Shown here: piece after piece, positions 7,066 through 14,030 of the stretch | Layout of the letters: each line of letters begins with the position of its first letter | Position numbering within the stretch: the first letter of the stretch is position 1 | Assembly: GCA_029263435.1 (NCBI GenBank) | Contig: JAJCXL010000433.1 | Coordinates: 1 to 14,030, forward strand | From: Acidobacteriota bacterium | GTDB lineage: Bacteria; Acidobacteriota; Vicinamibacteria; Marinacidobacterales; SMYC01 | Direction of reading: 5' to 3' | DNA length: 14,030 nucleotides | Translations under genes and position numbers: made by a program | The notes under the pieces: model-generated | Databases searched by the model: none | What the model was told of the DNA's origin: nothing | What the model saw: only the letters and a program-made list of their open reading frames with translations

Positions 7066-8598
7066 CTAGTGAAGCTCTAGCGGCCCTGCGTCGTCAGTGC
7101 CCGACAGCGCATCTACCGACTCGTCGGCGTCCTCCGACTCACCAGGAATGCGCAACACGTTGCGCTTGCTGACTTCGCGAAGCAAGGTCTTGAGATACGT
7201 CTCGAACCGATGGGCCATCTGCACCATGCCGGGCAAATCGTCGCATTTCAGAAGCTCCACCGCGAACGACTCGAAGCTCGACCAGTCTCGGTACATGAGA
7301 TATCGAAGTGAACGGTCATAGAACAACGAGATGAGCTTCCTCATCCGGGCCGCACGCTCCTTGGACTGCTCTTCGGCGAACTTGTGCACCGCCACCGTCA
7401 AGGTCAAGAGATCGCGTCGGAGCTTCTGCGATTGCTCGAAATGAGTTCGAAACCGCGGGAAGATATCCCTGCCCTCGATCTTCGGATCGAAGCTTTGGGC
7501 CAACTGGATCACACTTTGCTGGAAGCAGTCACGGAGAATACCGTGAGAGTTCTCGATCTTCACGTAGACCGCGTCCGCCTGCTTGAATGACGTGAGCTCC
7601 GACAGCTCGGTGCTGATGACTTTCCTGAGCTCGAGAGGCACGCAATAGACGAAGCTCGCGAACGACGCAGGGAACCCGCCTTTCTCCCCAACCTTGACTT
7701 GCTCGGTTCGGATGTATTCGACCAGCGCTCTCGATTCGGCGGCGACGAGTGAGAAAATGAGCACGCTGGTACGCATTTCGTCCAAGTGCCGACGACGCGG
7801 ATCCGCATACTCCAAGTAGTGGAGCTGGCGGAAGAACTGGAGGAAGACGTTTCCCACGAGACGCTTTTGGTCACGATTGTCGAGCGAGCGCATGAGATTG
7901 GCGATAGGCTCGGCAGTGATGCGGTCATAAGCGAGCTTGAACTTTTTCTCCATCAAGAGCGACAAATAGTCGTTGCGCCGGATCTCCCGATAGATCACTC
8001 GGCCAATGCTTTGAAAAGTCGTATAGGGAACTCGCGACAGCTTCGACAGCTCCTTTAAGAGCAGCATCAGGTCTTCGAAGCTCTCTCGCAGGAGAGTGAG
8101 ACCTGACTGTGGGCTGCTCTGGCGCAGGAGTCGGGCGACGTAAGGGTCTGCGATGTCGTCGGTCTTGAGAAAGTTCTCGACATACTTGTCGAAGCGTTCT
8201 TGGCTGACGCGGTCCTCACTCGACAACAGGGTGCACAGCTTGGTCACCCGCTCGATCGCGTGAGTGACGAGGCCAATCTCTTCGTAGAAACTTCGGATCG
8301 CCAGGGTTCGGTTGGAGTCTTCGGAGAGGGGTTGGTTGCTGGCGCGGAAGTAACGCTCGAAAGCGCGCAGCCACATCTCTAGCTCGAACAAGTACTCCTT
8401 GCGCCCCGTCTCCGTCAGTCGCCGCACCCAGTGCGACATCTGGCCTAACAGAAATTCAGTTCGCTGGGACAAGGGCGCGGTCTCGACTTTCAAAGCTTCC
8501 AGCCAATCTAGCGTAGCCGGATGGGGTGACGTTTTATCGTAGCATCTTTTTTTACTCGTCAATAATCGAACTATGTGTTCTGGTCTCTCGCCAATCAT
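7066..8598 (-). CDS. Conserved-looking helical cytosolic protein of unknown function
   Basis: 510 residues; I do not recognise the family. There is no signal peptide or membrane segment. Most of the chain reads as amphipathic helices rich in Leu, Arg, Glu and Phe, for example 159-190, 245-262 and 276-300. The tail (486-510) is acidic, Asp/Glu/Ser-rich and probably disordered. No catalytic signature such as a P-loop, HD or GGDEF motif is visible. The start is doubtful. ATG 8598 has a GAGGGG ribosome site 11 bases upstream. However, the first 28 codons are AT-rich with codons rare elsewhere here (ATA, TTA, AGA, AAA), and a promoter-like pair lies inside them. TTG 8493 or ATG 8439 are therefore plausible true starts. 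The position between an HD-GYP protein and a histidine kinase hints at a signalling role, but this is only context. Confidence 0.82.
   Translation of the reverse strand: MIGERPEHIVRLLTSKKRCYDKTSPHPATLDWLEALKVETAPLSQRTEFLLGQMSHWVRRLTETGRKEYLFELEMWLRAFERYFRASNQPLSEDSNRTLAIRSFYEEIGLVTHAIERVTKLCTLLSSEDRVSQERFDKYVENFLKTDDIADPYVARLLRQSSPQSGLTLLRESFEDLMLLLKELSKLSRVPYTTFQSIGRVIYREIRRNDYLSLLMEKKFKLAYDRITAEPIANLMRSLDNRDQKRLVGNVFLQFFRQLHYLEYADPRRRHLDEMRTSVLIFSLVAAESRALVEYIRTEQVKVGEKGGFPASFASFVYCVPLELRKVISTELSELTSFKQADAVYVKIENSHGILRDCFQQSVIQLAQSFDPKIEGRDIFPRFRTHFEQSQKLRRDLLTLTVAVHKFAEEQSKERAARMRKLISLFYDRSLRYLMYRDWSSFESFAVELLKCDDLPGMVQMAHRFETYLKTLLREVSKRNVLRIPGESEDADESVDALSGTDDAGPLELH
8533..8562 (-). promoter_or_regulatory. 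Promoter-like pair inside the 5' end of the unknown gene
   Basis: On the minus strand TTGACG (8557-8562), an 18-base spacer and GATAAA (8533-8538). It sits in the AT-rich stretch that forms the first codons of the longest frame. If real, transcription starts near 8526 and the protein must start further in. Confidence 0.4.
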
Positions 8599-8599
8599 G

Positions 8600-8605
8600 T
8601 ATAAT
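8600..8605 (+). promoter_or_regulatory. Consensus -10 hexamer of the histidine kinase gene
   Basis: A perfect TATAAT in the AT-rich divergent gap, about 75 bases before ATG 8680. The sequence 17-18 bases upstream is a poor -35 (GTTCTG or TGTTCT), so it may need an activator. Confidence 0.4.
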
Positions 8606-8679
8606 TGATCCCCTCTTCACCAAAAATTTAGCCCTGGAGGATGATTCACCGCAGCGGCGGTGTCTGTCGAGCGCCCGAC

Positions 8680-10149
8680 ATGGACAAGCCCGTCATTCTT
8701 TGTCTCAACGAAGATCCCGCCCTCCTCGCGGCGTTGAATACCGGCCTATCTGGGGAGTTTCAGCTAGAGAGCGCGGCCCCGGCGGACGCGGCCGGAGCGG
8801 TGGAGCGGGTGTTTCAGAGCGGACGAGATGTCGCGCTGGTCCTGGTCAACGGAGCGCCGGCACCTTTCGCCCTTCCTGCCCTGACTCTACCCGAGTCCAA
8901 AGATCCCGCCACGCTCCGCCAGGCCGTCCGCGAGGAGCTCCTAGAGCGCAAGTATCAAGCCATGTACGAGCGCGCCGAGACGCTGGAATCGATGAACGAC
9001 GTCGGCGTGACGCTCTCAGGAAGCTTCGACATCAAAGAGATCCTCGCGACCATGCACGACGCGGCAGGAAAGATCGCAAGCGCCGACGGCGTCGATGTGC
9101 TCTATTTCGGCTGCAGCACCATTCACTCTCGAGCTTTGTGGCACCCGGCCGAGCCGAGCCGTGAGAACATCGACGCAACGACCCGATTGGAGCTCCTCGA
9201 GCTCGCGACGCGATCCGGCGACTCCGCGCCCGCGCTCGGAGCTGACGGACGACAAGCATTCCCCATCAGTTATCAAGACGAGCAGCTGGGTGTATTGTTC
9301 GTTTCCAGCGGCGCCGAGCCCGGGATGGACACGACCAGGCTCCTATCCATCCTCACGCTTCAAGCCGCCACCGCTCTTCGCAACATTCATTTGACTCAGG
9401 AGCGGATTCAGTTCGAGCGTCTCTCGGCGATCGGTCGCATGATCGGCTCCGTGGTACACGACTTCAGGGGGCCCTTGACCGCGCTGAGAGGTTTCGCGGG
9501 AATGCTCACCAACCAGAAGCTCAACTCCGATGACCGCGCGTCCTACGGGCAATACATGGTCGAAGAGTGTGACCGTCTGAACGGGATGGTCGAAGAGCTA
9601 TTAGAGTTCACCCGAGGCGGAAACTTCACCTTGAAGCCCGAACGGACCGAGCTCGGCTCCTATATCGACGCCGTGGCAGAGCGGATGCGGGTACAGTTCG
9701 GAAGTCGATTCGCGATCGAGCTGAAGCTCGACTACGGCGGGCCGGTGCACATCGATCCTCAACGGATGGAACGCGCGCTTTGGAACTTGGCGACCAACGC
9801 GGTGCAAGCCATGCCCAAGGGCGGCCGCCTCGTGATCCGATCCGTGCCCGCGGCGAAAGGCATGGTCTTGTCGATCGAAGACAACGGCCCGGGAATTCCG
9901 GTCGACGTCCGCCATCGTATTTTCGAGCCGTTCTTCTCCTTCGGCAAATCAGAAGGGATCGGCCTGGGGATGCTCATCGCTCGGAAGATCGTTGAAGCTC
10001 ACGGAGGAACACTGGAGGTCGAAAGCTCGGCCGATGGCGGCACCGCGGTCCACCTCCGGCTGCCCGTTCAGGACAACGGTATTGCGCGTGAATGGGTCGA
10101 GGCCGAAGCCCTAGACCCGGCGCGCGAGCCGCAAATAAGCAAGGCCTAG
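8680..10149 (+). CDS. Cytosolic sensor histidine kinase with receiver-like and GAF-like domains
   Basis: 489 residues from ATG 8680. Residues 1-80 resemble a receiver domain: strand VILCLNEDP has the acidic pair Glu11-Asp12, but the expected phosphoacceptor region reads VALVLVNGAP with no Asp, so it is probably a pseudo-receiver. Residues 84-105 are a coiled linker and 106-240 a GAF-like sensor. The kinase core follows: H-box SVVHDFRGPLTALRG with His260, N-box NLATNAVQAMP (369-379), G1 DNGPGIP (401-407), FEPFFSFGK (415-423) and G2 EGIGLGM (425-431). It should autophosphorylate His260 and pass phosphate to an unlinked regulator. No response regulator is adjacent. ATG 8641 in frame is the alternative start, but its GGAGG touches the ATG with no spacer and the receiver fold begins naturally at 8680. 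No membrane segment, so it senses an internal signal. Confidence 0.92.
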   Translation: MDKPVILCLNEDPALLAALNTGLSGEFQLESAAPADAAGAVERVFQSGRDVALVLVNGAPAPFALPALTLPESKDPATLRQAVREELLERKYQAMYERAETLESMNDVGVTLSGSFDIKEILATMHDAAGKIASADGVDVLYFGCSTIHSRALWHPAEPSRENIDATTRLELLELATRSGDSAPALGADGRQAFPISYQDEQLGVLFVSSGAEPGMDTTRLLSILTLQAATALRNIHLTQERIQFERLSAIGRMIGSVVHDFRGPLTALRGFAGMLTNQKLNSDDRASYGQYMVEECDRLNGMVEELLEFTRGGNFTLKPERTELGSYIDAVAERMRVQFGSRFAIELKLDYGGPVHIDPQRMERALWNLATNAVQAMPKGGRLVIRSVPAAKGMVLSIEDNGPGIPVDVRHRIFEPFFSFGKSEGIGLGMLIARKIVEAHGGTLEVESSADGGTAVHLRLPVQDNGIAREWVEAEALDPAREPQISKA

Positions 10150-10176
10150 AGACCGTAGCGCTCCCCTTAGGCGTGC

Positions 10177-10260
10177 GGAGGGAGACCTCGCCGGCCGCGT
10201 AGATGGAGGGAGCTCTAGCCGGCCGCGCAGATGGAGGGAGACCTAGCCGGCGTCTAGCGA
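10177..10260. repeat. Three 28-bp tandem repeats between convergent genes
   Basis: Copies at 10177-10204, 10205-10232 and 10233-10260, head to tail. Each begins GGAGGGAG, and each has GCCGGC starting 13 or 14 bases in. Copies 1 and 2 also share GGCCGCG and end in AGAT. Copy 3 diverges after GCCGG and contains the mpl stop codon (10254-10256). The GGCCGGC-type core is palindromic, so each unit could form a short hairpin. The array starts 27 bases after the histidine kinase stop. It could work as a termination region or be a small minisatellite. Confidence 0.8.
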
Positions 10261-11669
10261 CGCTCGAGCGCTTCCAAGAGCTTTGCGTGAATGCCGCCGA
10301 AGCCGCCATTCGACATGACGAGAACGACGTCACCGTCGCGTGCCTCCTTCGCGATGAAAGAGACGATCTCGGGGGGCGTCGGTATGAATCGCGCGGGAAC
10401 CCCCGCCCGCTCGAGCGTGGCCACGAGGTCCTCTTCGGACAGCTCTTGGTCGGCGGGTAGACGTGCGCTGGAGAAAACTTCCGCGACCACCGCGCGATCC
10501 GCATGCGACAAAGCGGTCGCGAGCTCGTTTTGAAAGATTCGACTCCGGGCGGTAAATGAGCGCGGCTCGAACACGGCCCAGATGTTTCGTTCGGAGAACC
10601 GCCTTCGAGCTCCGAGGATCGCCTGCTCGACCGCTGTCGGGTGGTGAGCGAAGTCGTCGATGACAGTGACCCCGTCCGCGACGCCTCTGAGCTCGAGGCG
10701 CCGCCTGACTCCTTTGAAGGTGGAGAGCCCCGAAGCGAGGTCCTCCGCGGTCAAGCCGTAGTGAGAGACCGCGGCGCAGGCCGCGAGCGCATTGTGCACA
10801 TCACCCCGTCCCCAGTACGGTCCTTCGGCTTCGAAGAGCGTTTCCCCATGGTGACGCACCCGGAGTCGGGCGGCATCCGGATCCGATCCCAATCGCTCGG
10901 CCGTCCAATCGGCCCGTTCGTCCACCGCGAAGCTCTCCACTTCGCACGGAGCGTTCTTCACGATCTCCATCGCGAGGGGGCTTTGCTTGCCCACGATGAG
11001 GCTTCCGTTTCGAGGGATGAGATTCACGAACAAGCTAAACACCCGCCTGACATCGTCCACGTCTCGATAGATGTCGGCGTGGTCGAACTCGACGTTTCCG
11101 AGGATCGCGACTTGCGGCAGATAATGCATGAACTTCGGCCCCTTGTCGAAATAGGCCGAGTCGTACTCATCGCCCTCCACCACGAAGGCGTCGCCCGACC
11201 CAACCCGAAAGCTGGACGGGAAATTGTGCGGAAGCCCGCCGATGAGAAACCCCGGATCGTGGCCCGCGTGAGACAACAGCCATGCCGCCAGCGAGCTCGT
11301 CGTCGTCTTTCCATGCGTCCCCGCGACGACCAGAGGTCGCCTGGATCGAAGAAAGATCGCCTTGAGGGTTTCAGGCATCGACACGCACGGTAGCCGACGC
11401 TCGAGGATCGATTCGAGCTCGACGTTTCCGCGAGACATCGCATTTCCAACCACCACCAGGGCGCAATCTTCGGGAACATTCGTCTCACTGAACGGTGAGC
11501 GGACTTCGATACCGAGCGCGTCGAGGACCTGCGACATCGGGGGATAGACGTTCTGATCCGATCCGGTCACCCGGTAGCCGCGCTCCGTCAAAAGGCCGGC
11601 GAGTGACGCCATCGCAGTGCCGGCAATACCCAGCACATGAACGGCGCCGCCGTCGATGTCGGGAATCAA
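10254..11669 (-). CDS. mpl: UDP-N-acetylmuramate:L-Ala-gamma-D-Glu-meso-DAP ligase (Mpl)
   Basis: 471 residues from TTG 11669, close to the E. coli length of 457. Mpl is a cytosolic Mur-ligase relative that joins recycled L-Ala-gamma-D-Glu-meso-DAP tripeptide to UDP-MurNAc using ATP. Visible are the N-terminal nucleotide-fold start HVLGIAGTAMASLAG (11-25), the ATP loop GTHGKTTT (117-124), and the Mpl-type stretch EGDEYDSAYFDKGPKF (165-180), which separates Mpl from MurC. Further on are NVEFDHADIY (192-201), the hinge FKGVRRRLELRG (318-329), DDFAHHPTAV (338-347) and FEPRSFTARSRIFQ (367-380). Start choice: GAGGG (11679-11683) lies 9 bases before TTG 11669. The longer GTG 11714 overlaps the end of ldcA, lacks a spaced ribosome site and adds 15 residues encoded by duplicated DNA. 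It is the last gene of the minus-strand operon. Confidence 0.93.
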   Translation of the reverse strand: MIPDIDGGAVHVLGIAGTAMASLAGLLTERGYRVTGSDQNVYPPMSQVLDALGIEVRSPFSETNVPEDCALVVVGNAMSRGNVELESILERRLPCVSMPETLKAIFLRSRRPLVVAGTHGKTTTSSLAAWLLSHAGHDPGFLIGGLPHNFPSSFRVGSGDAFVVEGDEYDSAYFDKGPKFMHYLPQVAILGNVEFDHADIYRDVDDVRRVFSLFVNLIPRNGSLIVGKQSPLAMEIVKNAPCEVESFAVDERADWTAERLGSDPDAARLRVRHHGETLFEAEGPYWGRGDVHNALAACAAVSHYGLTAEDLASGLSTFKGVRRRLELRGVADGVTVIDDFAHHPTAVEQAILGARRRFSERNIWAVFEPRSFTARSRIFQNELATALSHADRAVVAEVFSSARLPADQELSEEDLVATLERAGVPARFIPTPPEIVSFIAKEARDGDVVLVMSNGGFGGIHAKLLEALERR

Positions 11670-11726
11670 GCCACCGCACCCTCGAGCGATCGGTCGGGGA
11701 TCAAGCCACCGCACCTTCGAGCAAAT
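11661..11726. repeat. Imperfect 35-bp-period duplication at the ldcA/mpl junction
   Basis: The core ATCAAGCCACCGCACC occurs at 11665-11680 and again at 11700-11715. Flanking bases (GGG before; TCGAGC after one mismatch) extend the match to about 26 bases. One copy encodes the last residues and stop of ldcA; the other lies in the start region of mpl. The 35-base offset is not a multiple of three, so the copies are read in different frames. Confidence 0.8.
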
Positions 11727-12606
11727 GAAGACCCGCGTGGTCTAGCCGAGCCCGCACACCTAGAGGCAGAGTCAGAGCATGCGTCGTCGTATGTCCCGAT
11801 GGAAGACCGAAGCCGACCGGCACGCCCAGATAGGCGGTCCAATCTCTGAGCATCTCCTCGAGTCGATAGCCCTGGTCGGGATGCTGCTCGCAACCAGCCA
11901 TCTCTCCGAACACGATGCCTCGCACCGCATCGAGCCGTCCGGAGAGGCGAAGCTGAGTCAACATCCGATCGATTTGATAGGGCTTCACCAAAGTGTCTTC
12001 GAGAAAGAGCACCGCGTCGTCGAAAGACGGAAGGTACGGCGTTCCGACGAGAGAAACGATCATGGAGAGACAACCCCCGAGTAGAACTCCCTCCCCGGCG
12101 CCCGAGTGAAGCATCTCGAACGCCGGCGCATCGATGACCCCACAACCCTCCCGGCCTCTTAGGACGGAGAGAAGTTGTGCCTGGTCATGGGTGCCTCGCG
12201 CCATATCCTGAGCCACCATGGGTCCGTGGAACGAGACGATGCCGCGGGTGCCGAGCCACGCGAGGAGCGCGGTCGGATCGCTACAGCCGAGGAGCGGTTT
12301 CGGGTCGTCTTCGACCCGGAGGTCCGTCAGCAGAGGCAGCAGATCCATGCTGCCGTAGCCCCCGCGAGCGCAAAAGATCGCCGAGACCTCGGGGTCGCTC
12401 CACAGCTCACGAAAATCATCCGCCCGTTGCTTCGCGGTACCCGCGCAATAGCGGCCGCGCTCGAACAAGTGGGGTCCGAGACGAACGGCGAGCCCGAGGC
12501 GCTCGAGGGCGGCGACGCCTTTGTCGACCAGGTCGCGCTTCACTGGACTCGCCGGGGCGACGACGCCGATGACGGCGTTGTCCGCGAGTGGTGCTGGCTT
12601 CAGCAC
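11701..12606 (-). CDS. ldcA: LD-carboxypeptidase, peptidase family S66 (LdcA)
   Basis: 301 residues, the normal S66 length. The cytosolic enzyme removes the terminal D-Ala from murein tetrapeptides during wall recycling, giving tripeptide. Family motifs in order: IGVVAPASPV (13-22), FCARGGYGSMDLLP (78-91), LLGCSDPTALL (105-115) with nucleophile Ser109, FLEDT (201-205) with Glu203, and GLPSGHTTTHALTLPLG (267-283) with His272. These complete the Ser-Glu-His triad known from Pseudomonas LdcA. The start is GTG 12606, only 2 bases after the stop of the yqeY gene. The AGGA it would need overlaps that stop and touches the GTG, so translational coupling is likely. The next gene, mpl, uses the tripeptide that this enzyme produces. 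Confidence 0.95.
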   Translation of the reverse strand: MLKPAPLADNAVIGVVAPASPVKRDLVDKGVAALERLGLAVRLGPHLFERGRYCAGTAKQRADDFRELWSDPEVSAIFCARGGYGSMDLLPLLTDLRVEDDPKPLLGCSDPTALLAWLGTRGIVSFHGPMVAQDMARGTHDQAQLLSVLRGREGCGVIDAPAFEMLHSGAGEGVLLGGCLSMIVSLVGTPYLPSFDDAVLFLEDTLVKPYQIDRMLTQLRLSGRLDAVRGIVFGEMAGCEQHPDQGYRLEEMLRDWTAYLGVPVGFGLPSGHTTTHALTLPLGVRARLDHAGLHLLEGAVA

Positions 12607-12608
12607 TC

Positions 12609-13064
12609 CTACGACGAGAGCTTTCGTCGGACCACTTGATTGACGAGCTTGCCGTCGACCATCTTGCCCGCGCCTTGAAGACGATTCATGGTCTCCTTCA
12701 TGACCCGCCCCATCTGTTTGGGTGAGCTCGCTCCGAGCTCTGCGGCGACTTCCTCGACCACACGCTCGATCTCGTCTTCCCCGAGCGCTGCCGGGAGGTA
12801 GGTCTTGAGAATCTCGGCCTCGGCAAGCTCTTTACTCGAGAGGTCTTCCCGCCCCCCTTTGTCGAACATCTCGACGGATTCCATCCGTTGTTTGAGCATC
12901 GTCTTCAGAACTTGGAGCTCCTGCTCCTGCGTGAGCGTAGCTCTCAACTCGATCGCTTTGTTCTGGAAGGCAGACTTGATGAGCCGGAGCACCCCCAGCC
13001 GCACGGTGTCCTTCGCCTTCATGGCTTGAACGAGCTCGATTTGGATCCGCTCCGACAGGCTCAT
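12609..13064 (-). CDS. yqeY: GatB/YqeY domain protein
   Basis: 151 residues, the full length of the stand-alone YqeY family. The family resembles the tRNA-binding C-terminal domain of GatB, the amidotransferase subunit, but its own role is not settled. Typical features are the start MSLSERIQIELVQAMKAKD, LRLIKSAFQNKAIEL (26-40), then EAEILKTYLPAAL (82-94), and the closing KQMGRVMKETMNRLQGAGK followed by VDGKLVNQVVRRKL. The start ATG 13064 is 5 bases after the FHA gene stop, and its own stop is 2 bases before ldcA. It is therefore embedded in the operon. It is predicted cytosolic, mostly helical. Assignment is firm. Confidence 0.95.
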   Translation of the reverse strand: MSLSERIQIELVQAMKAKDTVRLGVLRLIKSAFQNKAIELRATLTQEQELQVLKTMLKQRMESVEMFDKGGREDLSSKELAEAEILKTYLPAALGEDEIERVVEEVAAELGASSPKQMGRVMKETMNRLQGAGKMVDGKLVNQVVRRKLSS

Positions 13065-13069
13065 AACCG

Positions 13070-13420
13070 CTACCCAATCTTGCTCGAACGCTCAGACTCG
13101 GGCTCAGACTCCGGAAGAATGAGCTGACTCTTGACGCGTGCGAACTGGAGCTCGTCTCCGTAGCACACGGTCGCCTGACTGACGACCTGTCCATTGAGTC
13201 GGGTCTTGTTCGCGCTCTCGAGGTCGATGACCGTGACGCTCTGGTTGGCCACCAAGAGCTTCGCGTGAAATTTACTCACCAGAGGGTCGTTGATACAGAT
13301 ATCGTTCGCCGGATCACGTCCGACCGTGACTTCGCGGCGCTTGATCGGGAAGCGTCGACTCTTTCCGTCTTCGTGAGATACGACCAAGAACGGGTGAGGG
13401 CGACGGGCTTTGCTCTTCAT
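13070..13420 (-). CDS. Small single-domain FHA protein
   Basis: 116 residues, cytosolic. Residues 10-102 are one FHA domain, a phosphothreonine-binding module: VGRDPANDICINDPLVS with Gly34-Arg35, then SKFHAKL with Ser49 and His52, and ESANKTRLNG (68-77). The last motif normally reads NG-T; here Lys72 replaces the Gly, while Asn71 and the distal Asn76-Gly77 are kept. The tail (103-116) is short, acidic and Ser-rich. The phosphorylated partner is unknown and no Ser/Thr kinase is present in the window. The gene lies 27 bases after the HAMP protein gene and 5 bases before yqeY. ATG 13420 has no clear ribosome site, but the domain requires a start about here. Confidence 0.9.
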   Translation of the reverse strand: MKSKARRPHPFLVVSHEDGKSRRFPIKRREVTVGRDPANDICINDPLVSKFHAKLLVANQSVTVIDLESANKTRLNGQVVSQATVCYGDELQFARVKSQLILPESEPESERSSKIG

Positions 13421-13447
13421 GGCGTTGTTTTTTGTCTTTTGATGAGG

Positions 13448-14030
13448 TCACGGCTCACGAGTGGATGAGCGGGAAGGAGGTTGCCCCACGTTGAGCTCGT
13501 TGAACCCACGGGCGATCGCGGCAAGCTCGGAATAAGGTCGTTCTTCCGGTATCACGTCGAGCAGTCCGTCTTGGAGTGCTTCCACATCCACCTGTAGCTC
13601 GTGCACCGGCGTCAACGTCCAGCGTCTCGCGAGAAAGACCGAGACGGCGATTCCCATCAGGAGAAGGATCGAGCCCAGCGCTAGGACGAGCGCGGTGCCG
13701 CCGGGTCTCGTCGCCAACGGCTGAAAATGTATAACGGCGAGTCCCAGTCGCCGACCGCCGCCCATGATCGGGGTTGCGAATACGGTACGTCCGTCTGCGA
13801 GCGCGCTCCGCCTGAAGGCGCGGATCTCTCCGGCATTGACGCCCAGGCCTTGAAGAGCATCCTGAGATGAAGCGTTACCGGGAGCCAGAGGCTCACCGGA
13901 CGGATCGAGGATGAAAGCCGCCGTGACGCCCGGCTCGCTCGTCACCCGTTCGATGGTCAAGGACGAGGCGCGATCCTCTGAGAGCGGCGCAACGTTTTGC
14001 GCCGCGAGCAGATCGACCAAGACCCGACCC
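13448..14030 (-). CDS. Membrane protein with periplasmic sensor-like segment and HAMP domain, N-terminus cut by window edge
   Basis: The frame is open to the right edge, so the start lies outside the window; TTG 14020 is an internal codon. Numbering from that codon, residues 1-105 look like an extracytoplasmic PAS/Cache-type sensor segment (EPGVTAAFILDPSGEPLAPG, then TVFATPIMGGGRRLGLAVIHF at 79-99, split by a helix). Residues 109-130 are a strong membrane helix, and RRW marks the cytosolic side. Residues 134-178 fit a HAMP linker (LTPVHELQVDVEALQDGLLD, then ELAAIARGFNELN). The protein ends about 12 residues after HAMP, so no kinase, cyclase or methyl-accepting domain follows. The output may be passed to a partner such as the FHA protein encoded 27 bases downstream; this is inference. 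Confidence 0.75.
   Translation of the reverse strand, partial: GRVLVDLLAAQNVAPLSEDRASSLTIERVTSEPGVTAAFILDPSGEPLAPGNASSQDALQGLGVNAGEIRAFRRSALADGRTVFATPIMGGGRRLGLAVIHFQPLATRPGGTALVLALGSILLLMGIAVSVFLARRWTLTPVHELQVDVEALQDGLLDVIPEERPYSELAAIARGFNELNVGQPPSRSSTREP

Noticed and set aside
10177..10260. Short CRISPR array
   Set aside because: The 28-bp units are head to tail with no spacers, and no cas genes are present.
10641..11393. Plus-strand frame of 250 codons opposite mpl
   Set aside because: Lies wholly within the conserved Mpl coding region and shows no motif of its own.

Overview
The window is one GC-rich, gene-dense stretch of a Gram-negative (diderm) chromosome. It encodes a LolA-type lipoprotein carrier, an outer-membrane secretin, three genes with lipoprotein or secretory signal peptides, and the peptidoglycan-recycling enzymes LdcA and Mpl. 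Together with the many GAF, FHA, HD-GYP and histidine-kinase domains, this suggests a soil- or water-type bacterium of the former Deltaproteobacteria (for example Myxococcota-like), Acidobacteriota or a related uncultured lineage. That placement is inference; there is no rRNA or marker gene to settle it. Thirteen protein genes are supported, two of them cut by the window edges. I saw no tRNA, rRNA, CRISPR array, transposase or integrase. The largest gap between genes is about 190 bases, so no gene-free stretch exceeds 300 bases.

Layout. (a) 1-2361, minus strand: a secreted G8-domain (CEMIP/TMEM2-like) beta-helix protein running off the left edge, preceded by a lipoprotein metallopeptidase of the DUF2268 family. 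(b) 2457-4884, plus strand: a two-gene unit of a LolA-like carrier and a lipoprotein secretin with TPR, N0 and N1 domains. (c) 4930-8598: signalling genes. These are a cyclic-nucleotide-binding plus FHA fusion (minus), a GAF plus HD-GYP protein (plus) divergent from it, and a 510-residue all-helical cytosolic protein of unknown function (minus). (d) 8680-10149, plus: a cytosolic histidine kinase with a receiver-like N-terminus that lacks an obvious phosphoacceptor Asp, and a GAF-like domain. (e) 10177-10260: three 28-bp tandem repeats at the convergent junction. (f) 14030-10254, minus: a probable operon in the order HAMP membrane protein, FHA protein, YqeY-like protein, LdcA, Mpl. The LdcA/Mpl junction carries a short imperfect duplication.

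How the genes may work together. LdcA trims murein tetrapeptides to tripeptides, and Mpl ligates the tripeptide to UDP-MurNAc, so these neighbours catalyse consecutive recycling steps. The secretin is itself a predicted outer-membrane lipoprotein, so the LolA gene just upstream may act as its carrier. The two FHA proteins, the HD-GYP protein and the histidine kinase point to local phospho- and nucleotide signalling, but no Ser/Thr kinase, cyclase or DNA-binding output domain lies in the window.
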